This document shows, piece by piece, positions 8,881 through 18,411 of a DNA stretch of 64,000 nucleotides; within the stretch, counting starts at the first letter, position 1, and every line of letters starts with the position of its first letter. The position numbers and the translations under genes were made by a program. The notes beneath the pieces are model-generated. The model worked only from the letters and a program-made list of their open reading frames with translations, was not told the origin of the DNA and did no database searches. Origin of the DNA: Chachezhania sediminis (lineage in GTDB: Bacteria > Pseudomonadota > Alphaproteobacteria > Rhodobacterales > Rhodobacteraceae); contig NZ_VOPH01000005.1 in NCBI RefSeq assembly GCF_009765275.1, positions 1 to 64,000 of the forward strand. The letters run 5' to 3'.

Positions 8881-10203
8881 TCAGCTATACAGAATATCGA
8901 TCCCCGGATCGAAGCTTCCCGCCACGCCTTCCAGCAGCACGCTCTGCCCGCCGGCAAAGTCGACCGACAGCAGCACGTCATTGCCCTGGGTTGTGGTCGT
9001 CACGTCGTCTTCCGTGATCCCCAGCGCGAAGACGATGCCGTCGAAACCGACCTCGAAATCGGTGATCGTGTCTTGGCCGAAAGCCGCCTCGAAGATGAAG
9101 TTGTCGGTGGTCTTGTCGCCGCCCGCCAGACCGCCATTGCCCGAAAGCGTGTCGTTGCCGCGACCGCCGTTCAGGAAGTCCGGGTCGATCCCCGACATCA
9201 GCAGGTCATTGCCCGCGCCGCCGTTCAGGTAATCGGTGCCGTCGCCGCCCAGCAGCCGGTCATTGCCCTTCTGGCCGAACATCTGGTTCGTGCCGTCTGC
9301 CCCGTCCAGCAGGTCATTGCCGCGGCCCCCATACATGAAGTCGGACCCGTCCTCGCCATAAAGCTTGTCGTTGCCGGCATTGCCGCGCATCGTGTCGTCG
9401 CCCTTGCCGCCATACATGACGTCCTTGCCGGCCCCGCCATAAAGCTCGTCCGTACCGCCATTGCCGTCGACCAGGTCCGTGCCGCTGCCGCCACGGACGA
9501 TGTCGTTGCCCCGGCCGCCCACAAGCGTGTCGTTGCCCTGGTTCCCGAAGAGGATGTCGTCGCCGGCACCGCCATTGACCACGTCGTGGCCCTTGCCGCC
9601 CTTGGCATAGTCGTTGTCGGCAGCGCCTTCGATCAGGTCGTGCCCATTGCCGCCGTAAAGCTCGTCATTGCCTTCTGCGCCCAGCAGCCAATCCGCGCCC
9701 TTGCCACCATACAGCTTGTCGTTGCCCGTCAGCCCCTCGAACGTGTCATCGCCTGCGTGGCCGCGCGCGATGTCGTCGAAGGACCCGGTGATGTAGACGT
9801 CGTCATATTCGCCGCCGAGATACTTGTAGCGCAGCGGGATCACGAGCAGGTCCGGGAAAGTCACGTCCGGATCCGAAGCGTTCGAGTTCAGCGTGTCCAG
9901 CGACACGTTCAGGTTCGAGAAGGACCAGGCGTTTTCCGGCGCGTCCAGTTCGTAGGCGAAATAGGTGTCCACCCGCCCGGAATAGCGGCCGGTATCTTCA
10001 TCATAGGAAAAGCCCGTACCGAACAGCAGCTGCACATAGGTGATCGAACTGTCGAACCCGCCCTGGAAGGTCAGCGTCGCCTGGGTATCGGACAGGACCG
10101 TGTATTCGTTATCCTGCTCGGCCAGGCCACGCACGAAGTTCGGGCCGACGAAATAGCCATAGATGGTGACGGTGGTGAAATCTGGCTGGAACTCGCTTGC
10201 CAT
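8881..10203 (-). CDS. RTX (hemolysin-type calcium-binding) repeat protein
   Basis: A 440-residue exported protein. Residues 1 to ~143 are a non-repetitive N-terminal domain rich in beta-type sequence with no known signature. About twenty glycine-aspartate nonapeptides (GGxGxDxLx) run from ~144 to ~368 and would fold into calcium-loaded parallel beta-rolls. The last ~70 residues (FIFEAAFGQDTITDFEVG and onward) are the usual C-terminal secretion region for type I (TolC-dependent) export. There is no N-terminal signal peptide, as expected. No transporter gene lies nearby. Convergent with uvrB. The function of the N-terminal domain is unknown. Confidence 0.9.
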   Translation of the reverse strand: MASEFQPDFTTVTIYGYFVGPNFVRGLAEQDNEYTVLSDTQATLTFQGGFDSSITYVQLLFGTGFSYDEDTGRYSGRVDTYFAYELDAPENAWSFSNLNVSLDTLNSNASDPDVTFPDLLVIPLRYKYLGGEYDDVYITGSFDDIARGHAGDDTFEGLTGNDKLYGGKGADWLLGAEGNDELYGGNGHDLIEGAADNDYAKGGKGHDVVNGGAGDDILFGNQGNDTLVGGRGNDIVRGGSGTDLVDGNGGTDELYGGAGKDVMYGGKGDDTMRGNAGNDKLYGEDGSDFMYGGRGNDLLDGADGTNQMFGQKGNDRLLGGDGTDYLNGGAGNDLLMSGIDPDFLNGGRGNDTLSGNGGLAGGDKTTDNFIFEAAFGQDTITDFEVGFDGIVFALGITEDDVTTTTQGNDVLLSVDFAGGQSVLLEGVAGSFDPGIDILYS

Positions 10204-10634
10204 GGCAGCTGCCCTCCCTGTCCTGATGCGGGCCCGTCCGGGCCATTCCGGTGCGCACCGCGGCGGGGACGCAGCGCGAAGTTAACAGCAGACGTCCGAA
10301 AAAGTACAGAAAACCCGCGATCCAAGCACCTGTCCCCGGGGACTAGCACCGCCGCGACGCAGGCCGCAAGAGACTGAAATCTTGTAAATTTTTGCGATTC
10401 TGACGAAATCTGCGCAAATGTCGCCCGGCGATTGATCACCCCATCGGGGATCCTGGGCGGCACCGCCCCGGCCGGATATTCCGTGGCGGGAAACATCATG
10501 TCTGGAATGGGGGCCGAAAGGCTTTGCCGGCCCGCCTTGGGCCCGCGCCGGCACCAACCCGCCGGAGCGTAGCAGATCCCGCAGAACGATGCGGGGCAAG
10601 ACTTGCCCCGCCACCACGTCCCGGACGTCGACAG
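10204..10634. other. Intergenic region upstream of the RTX gene
   Basis: 431 bp between the RTX start and the hairpin behind ettA. It holds an AT-rich patch (about 10378-10425) likely to carry the leftward RTX promoter, one perfect GTTAAC (10279-10284), and a GC-rich stem GCGGGGCAAG-A-CTTGCCCCGC (10591-10611). I see no gene here. Confidence 0.4.
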
Positions 10635-10661
10635 GCACGGCGGCCCCCCCCCCCGCCGTGC
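10635..10661 (-). terminator. Hairpin behind ettA
   Basis: GCACGGCGG (10635-10643) pairs with CCGCCGTGC (10653-10661) around a poly-C loop, 6 bp past the ettA stop. There is no T-tract, so termination by this stem alone is uncertain. Confidence 0.4.
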
Positions 10662-10667
10662 GCGACG

Positions 10668-12323
10668 TCAGCGCGCGAACTTCTTGTACTTCAGGCGCTT
10701 GGGCTCCAGCGCGTCGGGGCCCAGGCGGCGCTTCTTGTCTTCCTCGTAATCCTCGAAGTTGCCTTCGAACCATTCGACATGGGCGTCGCCCTCGAAGGCG
10801 AGGATATGGGTGCAGATCCGGTCGAGGAAAAAGCGGTCGTGGCTGATGACCACGGCGCAGCCGGCGAAATCGACCAGCGCGTCTTCCAGCGCCCGCAGCG
10901 TTTCCACGTCCAGGTCGTTGGTCGGTTCGTCAAGCAGCAGCACGTTGCCGCCCGACTTCAGCAGCCGCGCCATGTGCACCCGGTTGCGCTCACCGCCCGA
11001 CAGCAGGCCAACCTTCTTCTGCTGGTCGCCGCCCTTGAAGTTGAAGGCCGAGCAGTAGGCACGGGAATTCATCTGGGCATCGCCCAGCTCGATGATCTCG
11101 GCCCCGCCGGAAATCGCTTCCCAGACGTTGTGGTCCGGGTTCAGGTCGTCGCGGGACTGGTCGACATAGGCCAGCTTCACCGTGTCGCCATATTCCACCG
11201 TGCCCCCGTCCGGCGCCTCCTGCCCGGTCAGCATCCGGAACAGGGTCGACTTGCCGGCGCCGTTCGGCCCGATCACACCCACGATGCCGCCCGGCGGCAA
11301 CGAGAAGGACAGATGGTCGATCAACTGACGGTCGCCATAGTGCTTGGACAGGTCCGTGACCTCGATCACCTTGCCGCCCAGACGGGGCCCGCGCGGAATG
11401 ACGATCTGGGCCCGGGTGATCTTTTCCCGTTCCGACTGGCCGGCCAGTTCCTCGTAGGCCTGGATCCGCGCCTTGGACTTGGCCTGGCGCGCCTTGGCGC
11501 CTTGCTGCATCCATTCCAGTTCGCGCTCCAGCGTCTTCTGGCGCGACTTGTCTTCGCGCGCCTCCTGCGAAAGTCGCTTGGCCTTCTGTTCCAGCCAGGC
11601 GGAATAGTTGCCCTCGTAGGGAATGCCCCGCCCGCGGTCGAGTTCCAGGATCCAGCCGGTGATGTCGTCCAGGAAGTACCGGTCGTGGGTGACGATCAGG
11701 ATCGTGCCCTTGTATTCGATCAGGTGGTTCTGCAGCCAGGCAATGGTTTCCGCGTCCAGGTGGTTGGTCGGTTCGTCCAGCAGCAGCATGTCGGGCGCTT
11801 CCAGCAGCAGCTTGCACAGCGCCACACGGCGCCGTTCGCCGCCCGACAGCGACGCCACCTGCGCATCGTCCGGCGGGCAGCGCAGCGCCTCCATCGACAC
11901 GTCGATCTGTGCGTCCAGGTCCCACAAGTTTGCGGCGTCGATCTTGTCCTGCAGCTCGGCCATCTCTTCCGCCGTCTCGTCGGAATAGTTCATGGCCAGT
12001 TCGTTATAGCGGTCCAGGATCGCCTTCTTGTCCGCCACGCCCAGCATGACGTTTTCCCGCACGGTCAGGTTTTCATCCAGCTGCGGTTCCTGCGGCAGAT
12101 AGCCGACCTTGGCCCCTTCGGCCGCCCAGGCCTCCCCCGAGAAATCCTTGTCGATCCCGGCCATGATCCGCATCAGGGTCGATTTACCGGACCCGTTGAC
12201 GCCCACGACACCGATCTTAACGCCCGGCAGGAAACTCAGCCGGATGTTCTCGAAGCACTTCTTGCCGCCCGGATAGGTCTTCGAGACCCCGTCCATGTGA
12301 TAGACATACTGATAGGCCGCCAT
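10668..12323 (-). CDS. ettA: Energy-dependent translational throttle protein EttA (ABC-F)
   Basis: A 551-residue ABC-F protein with two ATPase domains and no membrane segment. First Walker A is GVNGSGKST (41-49), with LSGGERRR signature and [13 protein letters not shown] Walker B; the second domain has [17 protein letters not shown] and [11 protein letters not shown]. The linker between them carries the charged helical arm ([13 protein letters not shown] region) of EttA, which binds the ribosomal E site and gates entry into elongation according to ATP/ADP state. The length and the full-length first domain match EttA rather than Uup. It stands alone, facing nadD divergently. Confidence 0.95.
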   Translation of the reverse strand: MAAYQYVYHMDGVSKTYPGGKKCFENIRLSFLPGVKIGVVGVNGSGKSTLMRIMAGIDKDFSGEAWAAEGAKVGYLPQEPQLDENLTVRENVMLGVADKKAILDRYNELAMNYSDETAEEMAELQDKIDAANLWDLDAQIDVSMEALRCPPDDAQVASLSGGERRRVALCKLLLEAPDMLLLDEPTNHLDAETIAWLQNHLIEYKGTILIVTHDRYFLDDITGWILELDRGRGIPYEGNYSAWLEQKAKRLSQEAREDKSRQKTLERELEWMQQGAKARQAKSKARIQAYEELAGQSEREKITRAQIVIPRGPRLGGKVIEVTDLSKHYGDRQLIDHLSFSLPPGGIVGVIGPNGAGKSTLFRMLTGQEAPDGGTVEYGDTVKLAYVDQSRDDLNPDHNVWEAISGGAEIIELGDAQMNSRAYCSAFNFKGGDQQKKVGLLSGGERNRVHMARLLKSGGNVLLLDEPTNDLDVETLRALEDALVDFAGCAVVISHDRFFLDRICTHILAFEGDAHVEWFEGNFEDYEEDKKRRLGPDALEPKRLKYKKFAR

Positions 12324-12460
12324 CGACGTGCTCCCTTGCGCATTGCGGTTGCACCTCGTGTCTTAGTCGCGCCCCGGCGCGCGGGCAACCGGGTTCGGCA
12401 TGGTCACGCCGCGCGTAGTTCTGCGGACAGGCGATTGATTTCGTGGCCGGTTCATGTGCA

Positions 12461-13093
12461 ATGGCGCCCGACATGGAAATACGCTTGCCCTATCTTGCCC
12501 CTGGCCAGTCGGTCGGCCTTCTGGGTGGATCCTTCGATCCCCCACACGAAGGCCATGTCCACATCACCCGCGAGGCGCTGAAGCGGTTCGACCTGGACCG
12601 GGTCTGGTGGATGGTCTCGCCCGGGAACCCGCTGAAGGCCCACGGGCCGGCGCCGCTGGAACAGCGGATGGACGCGGCCCGGCGGATCATGCAGCACCCA
12701 AGGGTGACCGTGACGGCGATCGAGGCCCGCCTGGGCACCCGGGCCACCGCCGACACGCTGGCAGCGCTGCTGACGCTTTATCCGCACGTGAACTTCGTCT
12801 GGCTGATGGGCGCCGACAATCTGGTGCAGCTCAATCGCTGGCGTAACTGGACCTCGATCATGGAAACCGTTCCGGTCGGCGTCCTGGCGCGCCCGGGCGA
12901 TCGTATCTCGGCCCGGACTTCGGTTGCGGCGCAGCTTTACGCCCGTTACCGGCTGCCGGCCGAGGCAAGCCATCTGCTGGCCCGGGCCAAGGCGCCGGCC
13001 TGGTGTTTCGTCAACGTGCCGATGCGGGACCAGAGCTCCAGCGCCATCCGCGCCCGGGGCGGCTGGACCGGCGGCAGCGGCGCCGCCCCCTGA
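12461..13093 (+). CDS. nadD: Nicotinate-nucleotide adenylyltransferase
   Basis: A ~210-residue nucleotidyltransferase that converts nicotinate mononucleotide and ATP to nicotinate adenine dinucleotide in NAD synthesis. The signature [11 protein letters not shown] (22-32) is the phosphate-binding loop with the (H/T)xGH motif; [12 protein letters not shown] in the middle and SSSAIRARG near the end are the conserved substrate and ISSTxIR-type motifs. The start is uncertain: in-frame candidates are GTG 12443, ATG 12461 and ATG 12473, none with a good ribosome site. In many bacteria nadD sits beside proAB or rsfS; here it precedes dacB. The last ~15 residues are low-complexity Gly/Pro. Confidence 0.92.
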   Translation: MAPDMEIRLPYLAPGQSVGLLGGSFDPPHEGHVHITREALKRFDLDRVWWMVSPGNPLKAHGPAPLEQRMDAARRIMQHPRVTVTAIEARLGTRATADTLAALLTLYPHVNFVWLMGADNLVQLNRWRNWTSIMETVPVGVLARPGDRISARTSVAAQLYARYRLPAEASHLLARAKAPAWCFVNVPMRDQSSSAIRARGGWTGGSGAAP

Positions 13094-13175
13094 CGGCTTA
13101 CGGAATCGCAACGGGCTGAACGGTCCGTTGAACCCACAGTTGTCCCCCCGCCCCGAACCGGATTATCTGTTTCCC

Positions 13176-14711
13176 ATGCAACCCGTTCAATCGCGCCCCG
13201 TTTCGCGCCGCCGGATGATCGGCTCCCTGGCCGTGCTGGCCACCCTGCCCGGCCTGGCCCAGGCCGGCGCCCCGCGCACCTCGCTTCGCCCGCAACTGCG
13301 GGGCGGAATCTCCGCCCTGTCCCCCGCCGCCCGCCAGGCCGAGATCAAGACCGGCGCCGAACAGATGGTCAAGGGATCGGGCCTTGCCGGCCGGGTCGGC
13401 GTGTCCGTCGCCGACGCGAAGTCGGGCCTGAAACTGGAAAGCTACGAAGGGGATGCGTCCCTGCCGCCCGCCAGCGTCGCAAAGATCCTGACGACGGTCT
13501 ACGCGCTCGACAGCCTGGGCCCCGACTACCGCTTCCAGACCCAGCTGATCGCCGATGGCGCGCTCTCGAACGGCCGGCTGAACGGCAATCTGATCCTTGC
13601 GGGCGGCGGCGACCCGACGCTCGATACGGACACACTGGCCCGCATGGCCGGCTCGCTGAAGTCCGCCGGCGTCCGGGAGGTCACGGGCAAGTTCCTGGTT
13701 TATGACGGCTTCCTGCCCTTCACGGCAACCATAGACGAGGAACAACCCGACCATGTCGGCTACAGCCCCGCGGTGGCGGGGATCGCGCTGAACTACAACC
13801 GGGTGCATTTCGCCTGGAACCGCACCGCCAAGGGCTATGCCGTTTCGATGGACGGGCGGTCCGACAAGTACCGCCCCGATGTCCAGACAGCCACGATGCA
13901 GGTCGTGAATCGCAGCGCCCCGGTCTACACCTATGGTCGCAAGAACGGCATCGACCAGTGGACCGTCGCACAGACCGCCCTTGGCAATTCCGGGTCCCGC
14001 TGGCTGCCGGTGCGCAACCCGGCCGACTATGCCGGCGATGTCTTCCGCACCTTCGCCCGCGCCCAGGGCATCGCCCTGCCCGCGGCCAGCGAACTGAACC
14101 GCCTCTCCGGCAACAAGCTGACCGTCCTCGTCACGAACCAGAGCGCCCCCCTGCGCGAGATCCTGCGCGAGACGCTGAAATGGTCGAACAACTTGGCGGC
14201 AGAGATGATCGGCCTCACCGCCTCGACCGCGCGCGGCGGCAACCCCCGGTCGCTGAAGGATTCCGCCCAGGACATGAACCGATGGCTGGCGGCGAAATTC
14301 GGGGTCAAGAACACCAGGATGGTCGACCATTCGGGCCTGGGCGCGGCCTCGCGCACAACCGCCGACGACATGGTCGCGGTTCTTGTCGGCGCCTATCCCG
14401 CCGGCCAGTTGCAACCGCTGCTGAAGGACATCCCGATTCGCGACGACCGCGGCCGCACCCTTAAGAACGCACCCTTCGGCGTGGTGGCCAAGACCGGCAC
14501 ACTGAACTTCGTCTCGGGCCTCGCCGGCTATGAAACCGCCCGCGACGGCACCGTCCTGGCCTTTGCCTATTTCTCGGCCGACCTGCCCACCCGCGACCGC
14601 CTGACCCGCGCCGAACGCGAACGCCCCCCCGGCGGCCGCGCCTGGAATACCCGCTCGAAAAAACTCCAGCAAAACCTGATCGAACGCTGGGACGCGCTCT
14701 ACGGCCACTGA
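13176..14711 (+). CDS. dacB: D-alanyl-D-alanine carboxypeptidase/endopeptidase (PBP4, peptidase S13)
   Basis: A 511-residue class C penicillin-binding protein that trims peptidoglycan stem peptides in the periplasm. The catalytic triad motifs are S100-x-x-K103 (PPASVAKIL), S337-N-N339 (KWSNNLAAE) and K439-T-G441 (VAKTGTLN). The N-terminus SRRRMIGSLAVLATLPGLAQA is a signal peptide with a twin-arginine-like start. The ATG at 13176 is used because the frame upstream overlaps nadD and has no signal sequence. The large insertion between motifs 1 and 2 is typical of PBP4. It lies 82 bp behind nadD. Confidence 0.93.
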   Translation: MQPVQSRPVSRRRMIGSLAVLATLPGLAQAGAPRTSLRPQLRGGISALSPAARQAEIKTGAEQMVKGSGLAGRVGVSVADAKSGLKLESYEGDASLPPASVAKILTTVYALDSLGPDYRFQTQLIADGALSNGRLNGNLILAGGGDPTLDTDTLARMAGSLKSAGVREVTGKFLVYDGFLPFTATIDEEQPDHVGYSPAVAGIALNYNRVHFAWNRTAKGYAVSMDGRSDKYRPDVQTATMQVVNRSAPVYTYGRKNGIDQWTVAQTALGNSGSRWLPVRNPADYAGDVFRTFARAQGIALPAASELNRLSGNKLTVLVTNQSAPLREILRETLKWSNNLAAEMIGLTASTARGGNPRSLKDSAQDMNRWLAAKFGVKNTRMVDHSGLGAASRTTADDMVAVLVGAYPAGQLQPLLKDIPIRDDRGRTLKNAPFGVVAKTGTLNFVSGLAGYETARDGTVLAFAYFSADLPTRDRLTRAERERPPGGRAWNTRSKKLQQNLIERWDALYGH

Positions 14712-14770
14712 ACGGGCCCACGCCCCTACTTCTTTGGTCTTCAAATATCTCGGGGGCAGCCCGAAAGGCG

Positions 14771-14787
14771 TGGGGGCAGAGCCCCCG
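14771..14787. terminator. GGGGGC-AGA-GCCCCC hairpin
   Basis: A 6-bp G/C stem (14772-14777 with 14781-14786) in the convergent gap between dacB and the TerB gene. Similar GC-rich hairpins recur between convergent genes in roseobacters. It lacks a T-tract. Confidence 0.4.
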
Positions 14788-14830
14788 TCCACCGTCATAC
14801 CGAAGCGCCGGCCCCGAAAGGCCATAGCCT

Positions 14831-15283
14831 TCAGGTCATGAACCGCGCCCGTGCGCCCCGTTCGATGGCCGCCGCGTGCAGGCGGTCGATGTCCAGTTCA
14901 TAGCGGATCTCCTGCAGGATCCGCAGTTCCGACGGCGCCAGTTTCCCGTCCGAGGCCGCAACCTCGCAGGCCAGCGCATAGCCCGTCTCGAAAAGCCGCT
15001 CCGGCAGGTTCTCGCGGACCAGCCCGAACAGCGCATCCAGCCCGTCGACCTGCTCGAACAGGTCAAAGACCACCTGCGCCACGACCTTCACCCGGTCGAT
15101 GTCATAATCGGCAAAGACCGGAAGCATGTTGATGGCGGATTCGATCTGAACCAGCTCGGCCGTGCGCATGTCCTCGTCCGAGGCCGACACGGCGATCATC
15201 AGCATCACCAGGCAGTCCTGCGGGCTTAGCACATGGGGTTCGGTCTGGGTCTGTTCTTCGGCCAATGGGTCTGTCCCTTGCAT
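14831..15283 (-). CDS. TerB-fold tellurite-resistance family protein
   Basis: A 150-residue all-helical cytosolic protein from the ATG at 15283. The middle and C-terminal parts (LMIAVSASDEDMRTAELVQI, VRENLPERLFETGYALACEV, AASDGKLAPSEL) show the two acidic helix-loop segments of the TerB/DjlA-N fold; acidic residues in these loops may bind metal. The frame stays open upstream to 15430 but that part overlaps the lysK leader and has no homology. Role in metal or general stress is known only by association for this family. Convergent with dacB and divergent from lysK. Confidence 0.75.
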   Translation of the reverse strand: MQGTDPLAEEQTQTEPHVLSPQDCLVMLMIAVSASDEDMRTAELVQIESAINMLPVFADYDIDRVKVVAQVVFDLFEQVDGLDALFGLVRENLPERLFETGYALACEVAASDGKLAPSELRILQEIRYELDIDRLHAAAIERGARARFMT

Positions 15284-15359
15284 CAGGCTGTGGTCTTGCG
15301 CACCGGCAAAATATTGACGGCCCGGGACGAGCACAATAGGTAGCGGCCGAAACCATGTC

Positions 15360-15381
15360 GGGCGCCCGCGTTTGGGCGCCC
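15360..15381 (+). promoter_or_regulatory. Stem-loop in the lysK leader
   Basis: GGGCGCCC (15360-15367) and GGGCGCCC (15374-15381), a self-complementary octamer repeated around a 6-nt loop and followed by TTT, lie 25-46 bp upstream of the lysK ATG. It could act as a terminator-like leader structure. No T-box motif is visible. Confidence 0.35.
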
Positions 15382-15405
15382 TTTCCGATTCGGAGCCCCA
15401 CCAAC

Positions 15406-16980
15406 ATGTCCGACCTTCGCGACGCCGCAATGAATTCCAAAGCCTGGCCCTTTGAAGAGGCCCGCCGGATTCTGAAGCGGTACGAAAAGAAGGCGCCGGA
15501 AAAGGGCTATGTCCTTTTCGAAACGGGCTACGGCCCCTCGGGCCTGCCCCATATCGGCACCTTCGGCGAGGTCGCGCGGACGACGATGATCCGCCGCGCG
15601 TTCCAGATCATCTCGGACATCCCGACGCGCCTCTTCTGCTTTTCCGACGACATGGACGGCATGCGCAAGGTGCCCGGCAACGTGCCGAACCAGGAGATGC
15701 TGCAGGAACATCTGCAAAAGCCCCTGACCGCAGTCCCGGACCCGTTCGGCGAATATGACAGCTTTGGCCACCACAACAACGCCATGCTGCGCCGCTTCCT
15801 CGACACCTTCGGGTTCGAATACGAGTTCATCTCGGCCACGGAATTCTACAAGTCCGGCCAGTTCGACCCGATGCTTCTGCGCGCCGCCGAACGCTATGAC
15901 GACCTGATGAAGATCATGCTGAAGTCGCTCCGCGAGGAACGTCAGCAGACCTATTCGATCTTCCTCCCGATCCATCCGGAAACCGGCCGCGTGCTTTATG
16001 TCCCGATGAAGGAGGTGAACGCCAAGGACGGCACCATCACCTTCGACGACGAAACCGGCCGCGAATGGACCCTGCCCGTAACGGGTGGCAACGTGAAGCT
16101 GCAGTGGAAGCCCGATTTCGGCGCCCGCTGGGCACAGCTGGGCGTCGATTTCGAGATGTACGGCAAGGACCATTCCACCAACACGCCGATCTATGACGGC
16201 ATCTGCCGCACCCTTGGCGTGACCCCGCCGGAACATTTCACGTATGAGCTGTTCCTGGACGACAAGGGCGAGAAGATCTCGAAATCCAAGGGCAACGGGC
16301 TGTCGATCGACGAATGGCTGACCTATGCCTCGGCGGAAAGTCTTTCGTACTTCATGTACCAGAAGCCCAAGACGGCAAAGCGGATGTTCTTCGACGTGAT
16401 CCCGAAGGCTGTCGACGAATATCACCAGCAGCTGCGCGCCTATGCCGACCAGGATGCCAAGGCGCGGGTGAACAACCCGGTCTTCCACATCCACGGCCAC
16501 AACGTGCCGACATCGGACATGGTCGTGTCCTTCGCGATGTTGCTGAACCTCGCCTCCGTCTCGGGCGCCGAGGACAAGGAGACGCTGTGGGGCTTCATCC
16601 GCCGCTATGCACCCGACGCCGGGCCCGAAACGCATCCGGGCCTGGACCAGGCCGCGGGCTTTGCCGTGCGCTACTTCAACGACTTCGTGAAACCGACACG
16701 GGTCTACCGCGCGCCGACCGATGCAGAGCGTGAAGCGCTGGAAGCGCTGAAGGCAGAACTGCTGGCCTATGACGGCCCGCTGGATGACGAGGCGCTGCAA
16801 TCCGTGGTCTATGCCGTCGGCCGCGACCGCTTCGATCCGCTGCGCGACTGGTTCACCGCGCTATACGAGGTGCTGCTGGGCGCGTCCCAGGGCCCGCGTT
16901 TCGGCGGTTTTATCGCTCTTTTCGGCGTTCAGGATACCGTCGACCTCATCGATCAGGCACTGGCCGGCAAGCTCGGCTAA
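15406..16980 (+). CDS. lysK: Lysyl-tRNA synthetase, class I
   Basis: A 524-residue class I LysRS, the archaeal-type enzyme found in many alphaproteobacteria in place of class II LysS. Signature motifs are PSGLPHIG (44-51, HIGH box) and KISKSKG (about 289-295, KMSKS box). The central connective region and the C-terminal helical bundle for tRNA-Lys anticodon contacts are complete. The ATG at 15406 is preferred to an earlier one at 15355 that lies before the leader stem. An ATG at 15430 is also possible. No class II lysS appears in this window, so this may be the only LysRS. Confidence 0.93.
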   Translation: MSDLRDAAMNSKAWPFEEARRILKRYEKKAPEKGYVLFETGYGPSGLPHIGTFGEVARTTMIRRAFQIISDIPTRLFCFSDDMDGMRKVPGNVPNQEMLQEHLQKPLTAVPDPFGEYDSFGHHNNAMLRRFLDTFGFEYEFISATEFYKSGQFDPMLLRAAERYDDLMKIMLKSLREERQQTYSIFLPIHPETGRVLYVPMKEVNAKDGTITFDDETGREWTLPVTGGNVKLQWKPDFGARWAQLGVDFEMYGKDHSTNTPIYDGICRTLGVTPPEHFTYELFLDDKGEKISKSKGNGLSIDEWLTYASAESLSYFMYQKPKTAKRMFFDVIPKAVDEYHQQLRAYADQDAKARVNNPVFHIHGHNVPTSDMVVSFAMLLNLASVSGAEDKETLWGFIRRYAPDAGPETHPGLDQAAGFAVRYFNDFVKPTRVYRAPTDAEREALEALKAELLAYDGPLDDEALQSVVYAVGRDRFDPLRDWFTALYEVLLGASQGPRFGGFIALFGVQDTVDLIDQALAGKLG

Positions 16981-17090
16981 GGTCTGCCGAGCGCCCGCCT
17001 GCCGGGTGCCATGTCGCAACGAATCGCTTATCCCTGCCCTTGCCGACCCGCCCGGGCCGGCAGGGGTCCATTTCATTGGGGGGGGGCACC

Positions 17091-17816
17091 ATGAAGGTCT
17101 ACGATCCCCTGGATCGGCTGAAGCCGGTAGCTGACGACATCTGGCTGATCGACGGCCCGACGATCCGCTTCTACGGCCTGCCCTTCCCGACGCGGTCGAC
17201 CGTTATCCGCCTGGCCTCGGGCGAGGTCTGGGTTCACTCGCCCATCCGGCTGACGCACGACCTGGCGAACGCGGTCCGCGCCCTGGGCCCCGTCCGCCAC
17301 CTGATCGCCCCGAACGAGATCCACTATGCCTATGTCGGTGACTGGCAGGTGGCCTTCGACCAGGCGACGACCTGGGCCGCGCCCGGTGTGGTGGAACGCG
17401 CCGCATCGCGCGGGATGACACTGCATGTCGACGACATTCTGGACAATTCCGCGGCGCCCTCCTGGTCGGGCGAGATCGAGCATCTGCTGGTCGAAGGCAG
17501 CGCAGTTCACCGAGAAGTCGTGTTCTTCCACCGTGCCTCGCGCAGCCTGATCCTGACCGACCTGATCGAGAATTTCGAACCGTCGCGGGTCCCGTTCTGG
17601 TTCCGCCCGCTGGCCCGGCTGGCGGGGATCGCCGATCCCCATGGCAGCATGCCACGGGACATGCGGGCAACCTTCGGCAGCCACCGGGACCAGTTGCGGT
17701 CGGCCATCGACCAGATGCTGGCATGGGAGCCGGAACGCGTGATCCTGGCCCATGGCCGCTGGTATGCGACCGACGGCACCGCCGAATTGCGCCGGGCCTT
17801 CGATTTCCTCTACTGA
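17091..17816 (+). CDS. DUF4336 domain protein (metallo-beta-lactamase-like fold)
   Basis: A 241-residue cytosolic protein of the DUF4336 family. The sequence starts MKVYDPLDRLKPVADDIWLIDGP and keeps the order of elements of a metallo-beta-lactamase fold (STVIRLASGEVWVHSP, LIAPNEIHYAYVGDW, REVVFFHRASRSLILTDLIE, VILAHGRW). The classical HxHxDH motif is replaced by PNEIHYAYVG, so metal binding is reduced or different. The start is fixed by GGGG just upstream. The gene follows lysK by 110 bp. Biological function is unknown; older annotation calls such proteins membrane-associated. Confidence 0.8.
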   Translation: MKVYDPLDRLKPVADDIWLIDGPTIRFYGLPFPTRSTVIRLASGEVWVHSPIRLTHDLANAVRALGPVRHLIAPNEIHYAYVGDWQVAFDQATTWAAPGVVERAASRGMTLHVDDILDNSAAPSWSGEIEHLLVEGSAVHREVVFFHRASRSLILTDLIENFEPSRVPFWFRPLARLAGIADPHGSMPRDMRATFGSHRDQLRSAIDQMLAWEPERVILAHGRWYATDGTAELRRAFDFLY

Positions 17817-17901
17817 CCTGATCTGTATCTGAAAAAGGGAACCGCGCCGGGCCGCGCAGGCCGGCGAGGCATGGGCGTGGGACGAGGCCCGGCGCAGTTC
17901 G

Positions 17902-17917
17902 TTAACCCATCGTTAAA
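17902..17917 (+). promoter_or_regulatory. CtrA-like box upstream of the DUF4864 gene
   Basis: TTAA-CCCATCG-TTAAA matches the alphaproteobacterial CtrA consensus TTAA-N7-TTAAC except at the last base. It is 69 bp before the TTG start of the DUF4864 gene. CtrA control is inferred. Confidence 0.45.
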
Positions 17918-17985
17918 ATCCCGCTGGACAGACTTCCGCGCCGCGCTAGATATCCAAAGTCATTCTTCTGACGGAGCACACGCGC

Positions 17986-18411
17986 TTGATCCTGCGCCGC
18001 ACTTTTCTGACTGCTGCCCTGCTGTCCGGCCTTGCCCTTCAGGGCGCGGCTCAGTCGTTGCCGCTCTCTCCAGCCATCGGCATCCACTCCACCATCACGG
18101 CGCAGATCGATGCCTTCCGCGCCGACGACTTTCCCCGGGCCTTTAGCTATGCCAGTCCGACGCTTCGCAAGGTCTTCCGCACGCCCGACAATTTCCGCGC
18201 CATGGTCCAGTTCGGCTATCCCATGGTCTGGAAGCCCGCCGACCTGCGGTTCCTGGAATTGCGCGAAGCCGGGGGCCTGTACTGGCAGCGGGTCATGATC
18301 ACGGACGCTGCAGGCGACGTCTACCTTCTCGACTACCAGATGATCCGGTGCGCCGAGGGCTGGCGGATCAACGCCGTTCAGCCGCTGCCAATTCTTGAAC
18401 CCGCGGTCTGA
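17986..18411 (+). CDS. DUF4864 exported protein
   Basis: A 141-residue protein with a signal peptide (RRTFLTAALLSGLALQGAAQ) followed by a DUF4864 domain of the NTF2-like/cystatin-like size. Conserved pieces are ITAQIDAFRADDFPRAFSYAS, the FGYPMVW turn and the terminal YQMIRCAEGWRINAV. The start is TTG at 17986; no other start leaves a signal peptide. It is probably periplasmic, with unknown ligand. Its last 44 bp overlap the convergent gene at 18368-19159. A CtrA-like box lies upstream. Confidence 0.8.
   Translation: MILRRTFLTAALLSGLALQGAAQSLPLSPAIGIHSTITAQIDAFRADDFPRAFSYASPTLRKVFRTPDNFRAMVQFGYPMVWKPADLRFLELREAGGLYWQRVMITDAAGDVYLLDYQMIRCAEGWRINAVQPLPILEPAV

Noticed and set aside
9090-9780. 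Tandem short repeats looking like an array
   Set aside because: They are codons of the RTX nonapeptides, not CRISPR spacers.
8839-10377. 512-residue plus-strand frame over the RTX gene
   Set aside because: Periodic Val/Ala-rich translation is only the antisense of the RTX repeats.
10524-12581. 685-residue open frame antisense to ettA
   Set aside because: It is a shadow of ettA codon bias; composition is low-complexity His/Gln/Val and no domain is seen.
15355-15405. Upstream ATG for lysK
   Set aside because: It lies at the start of the leader stem and adds residues not shared with class I LysRS.
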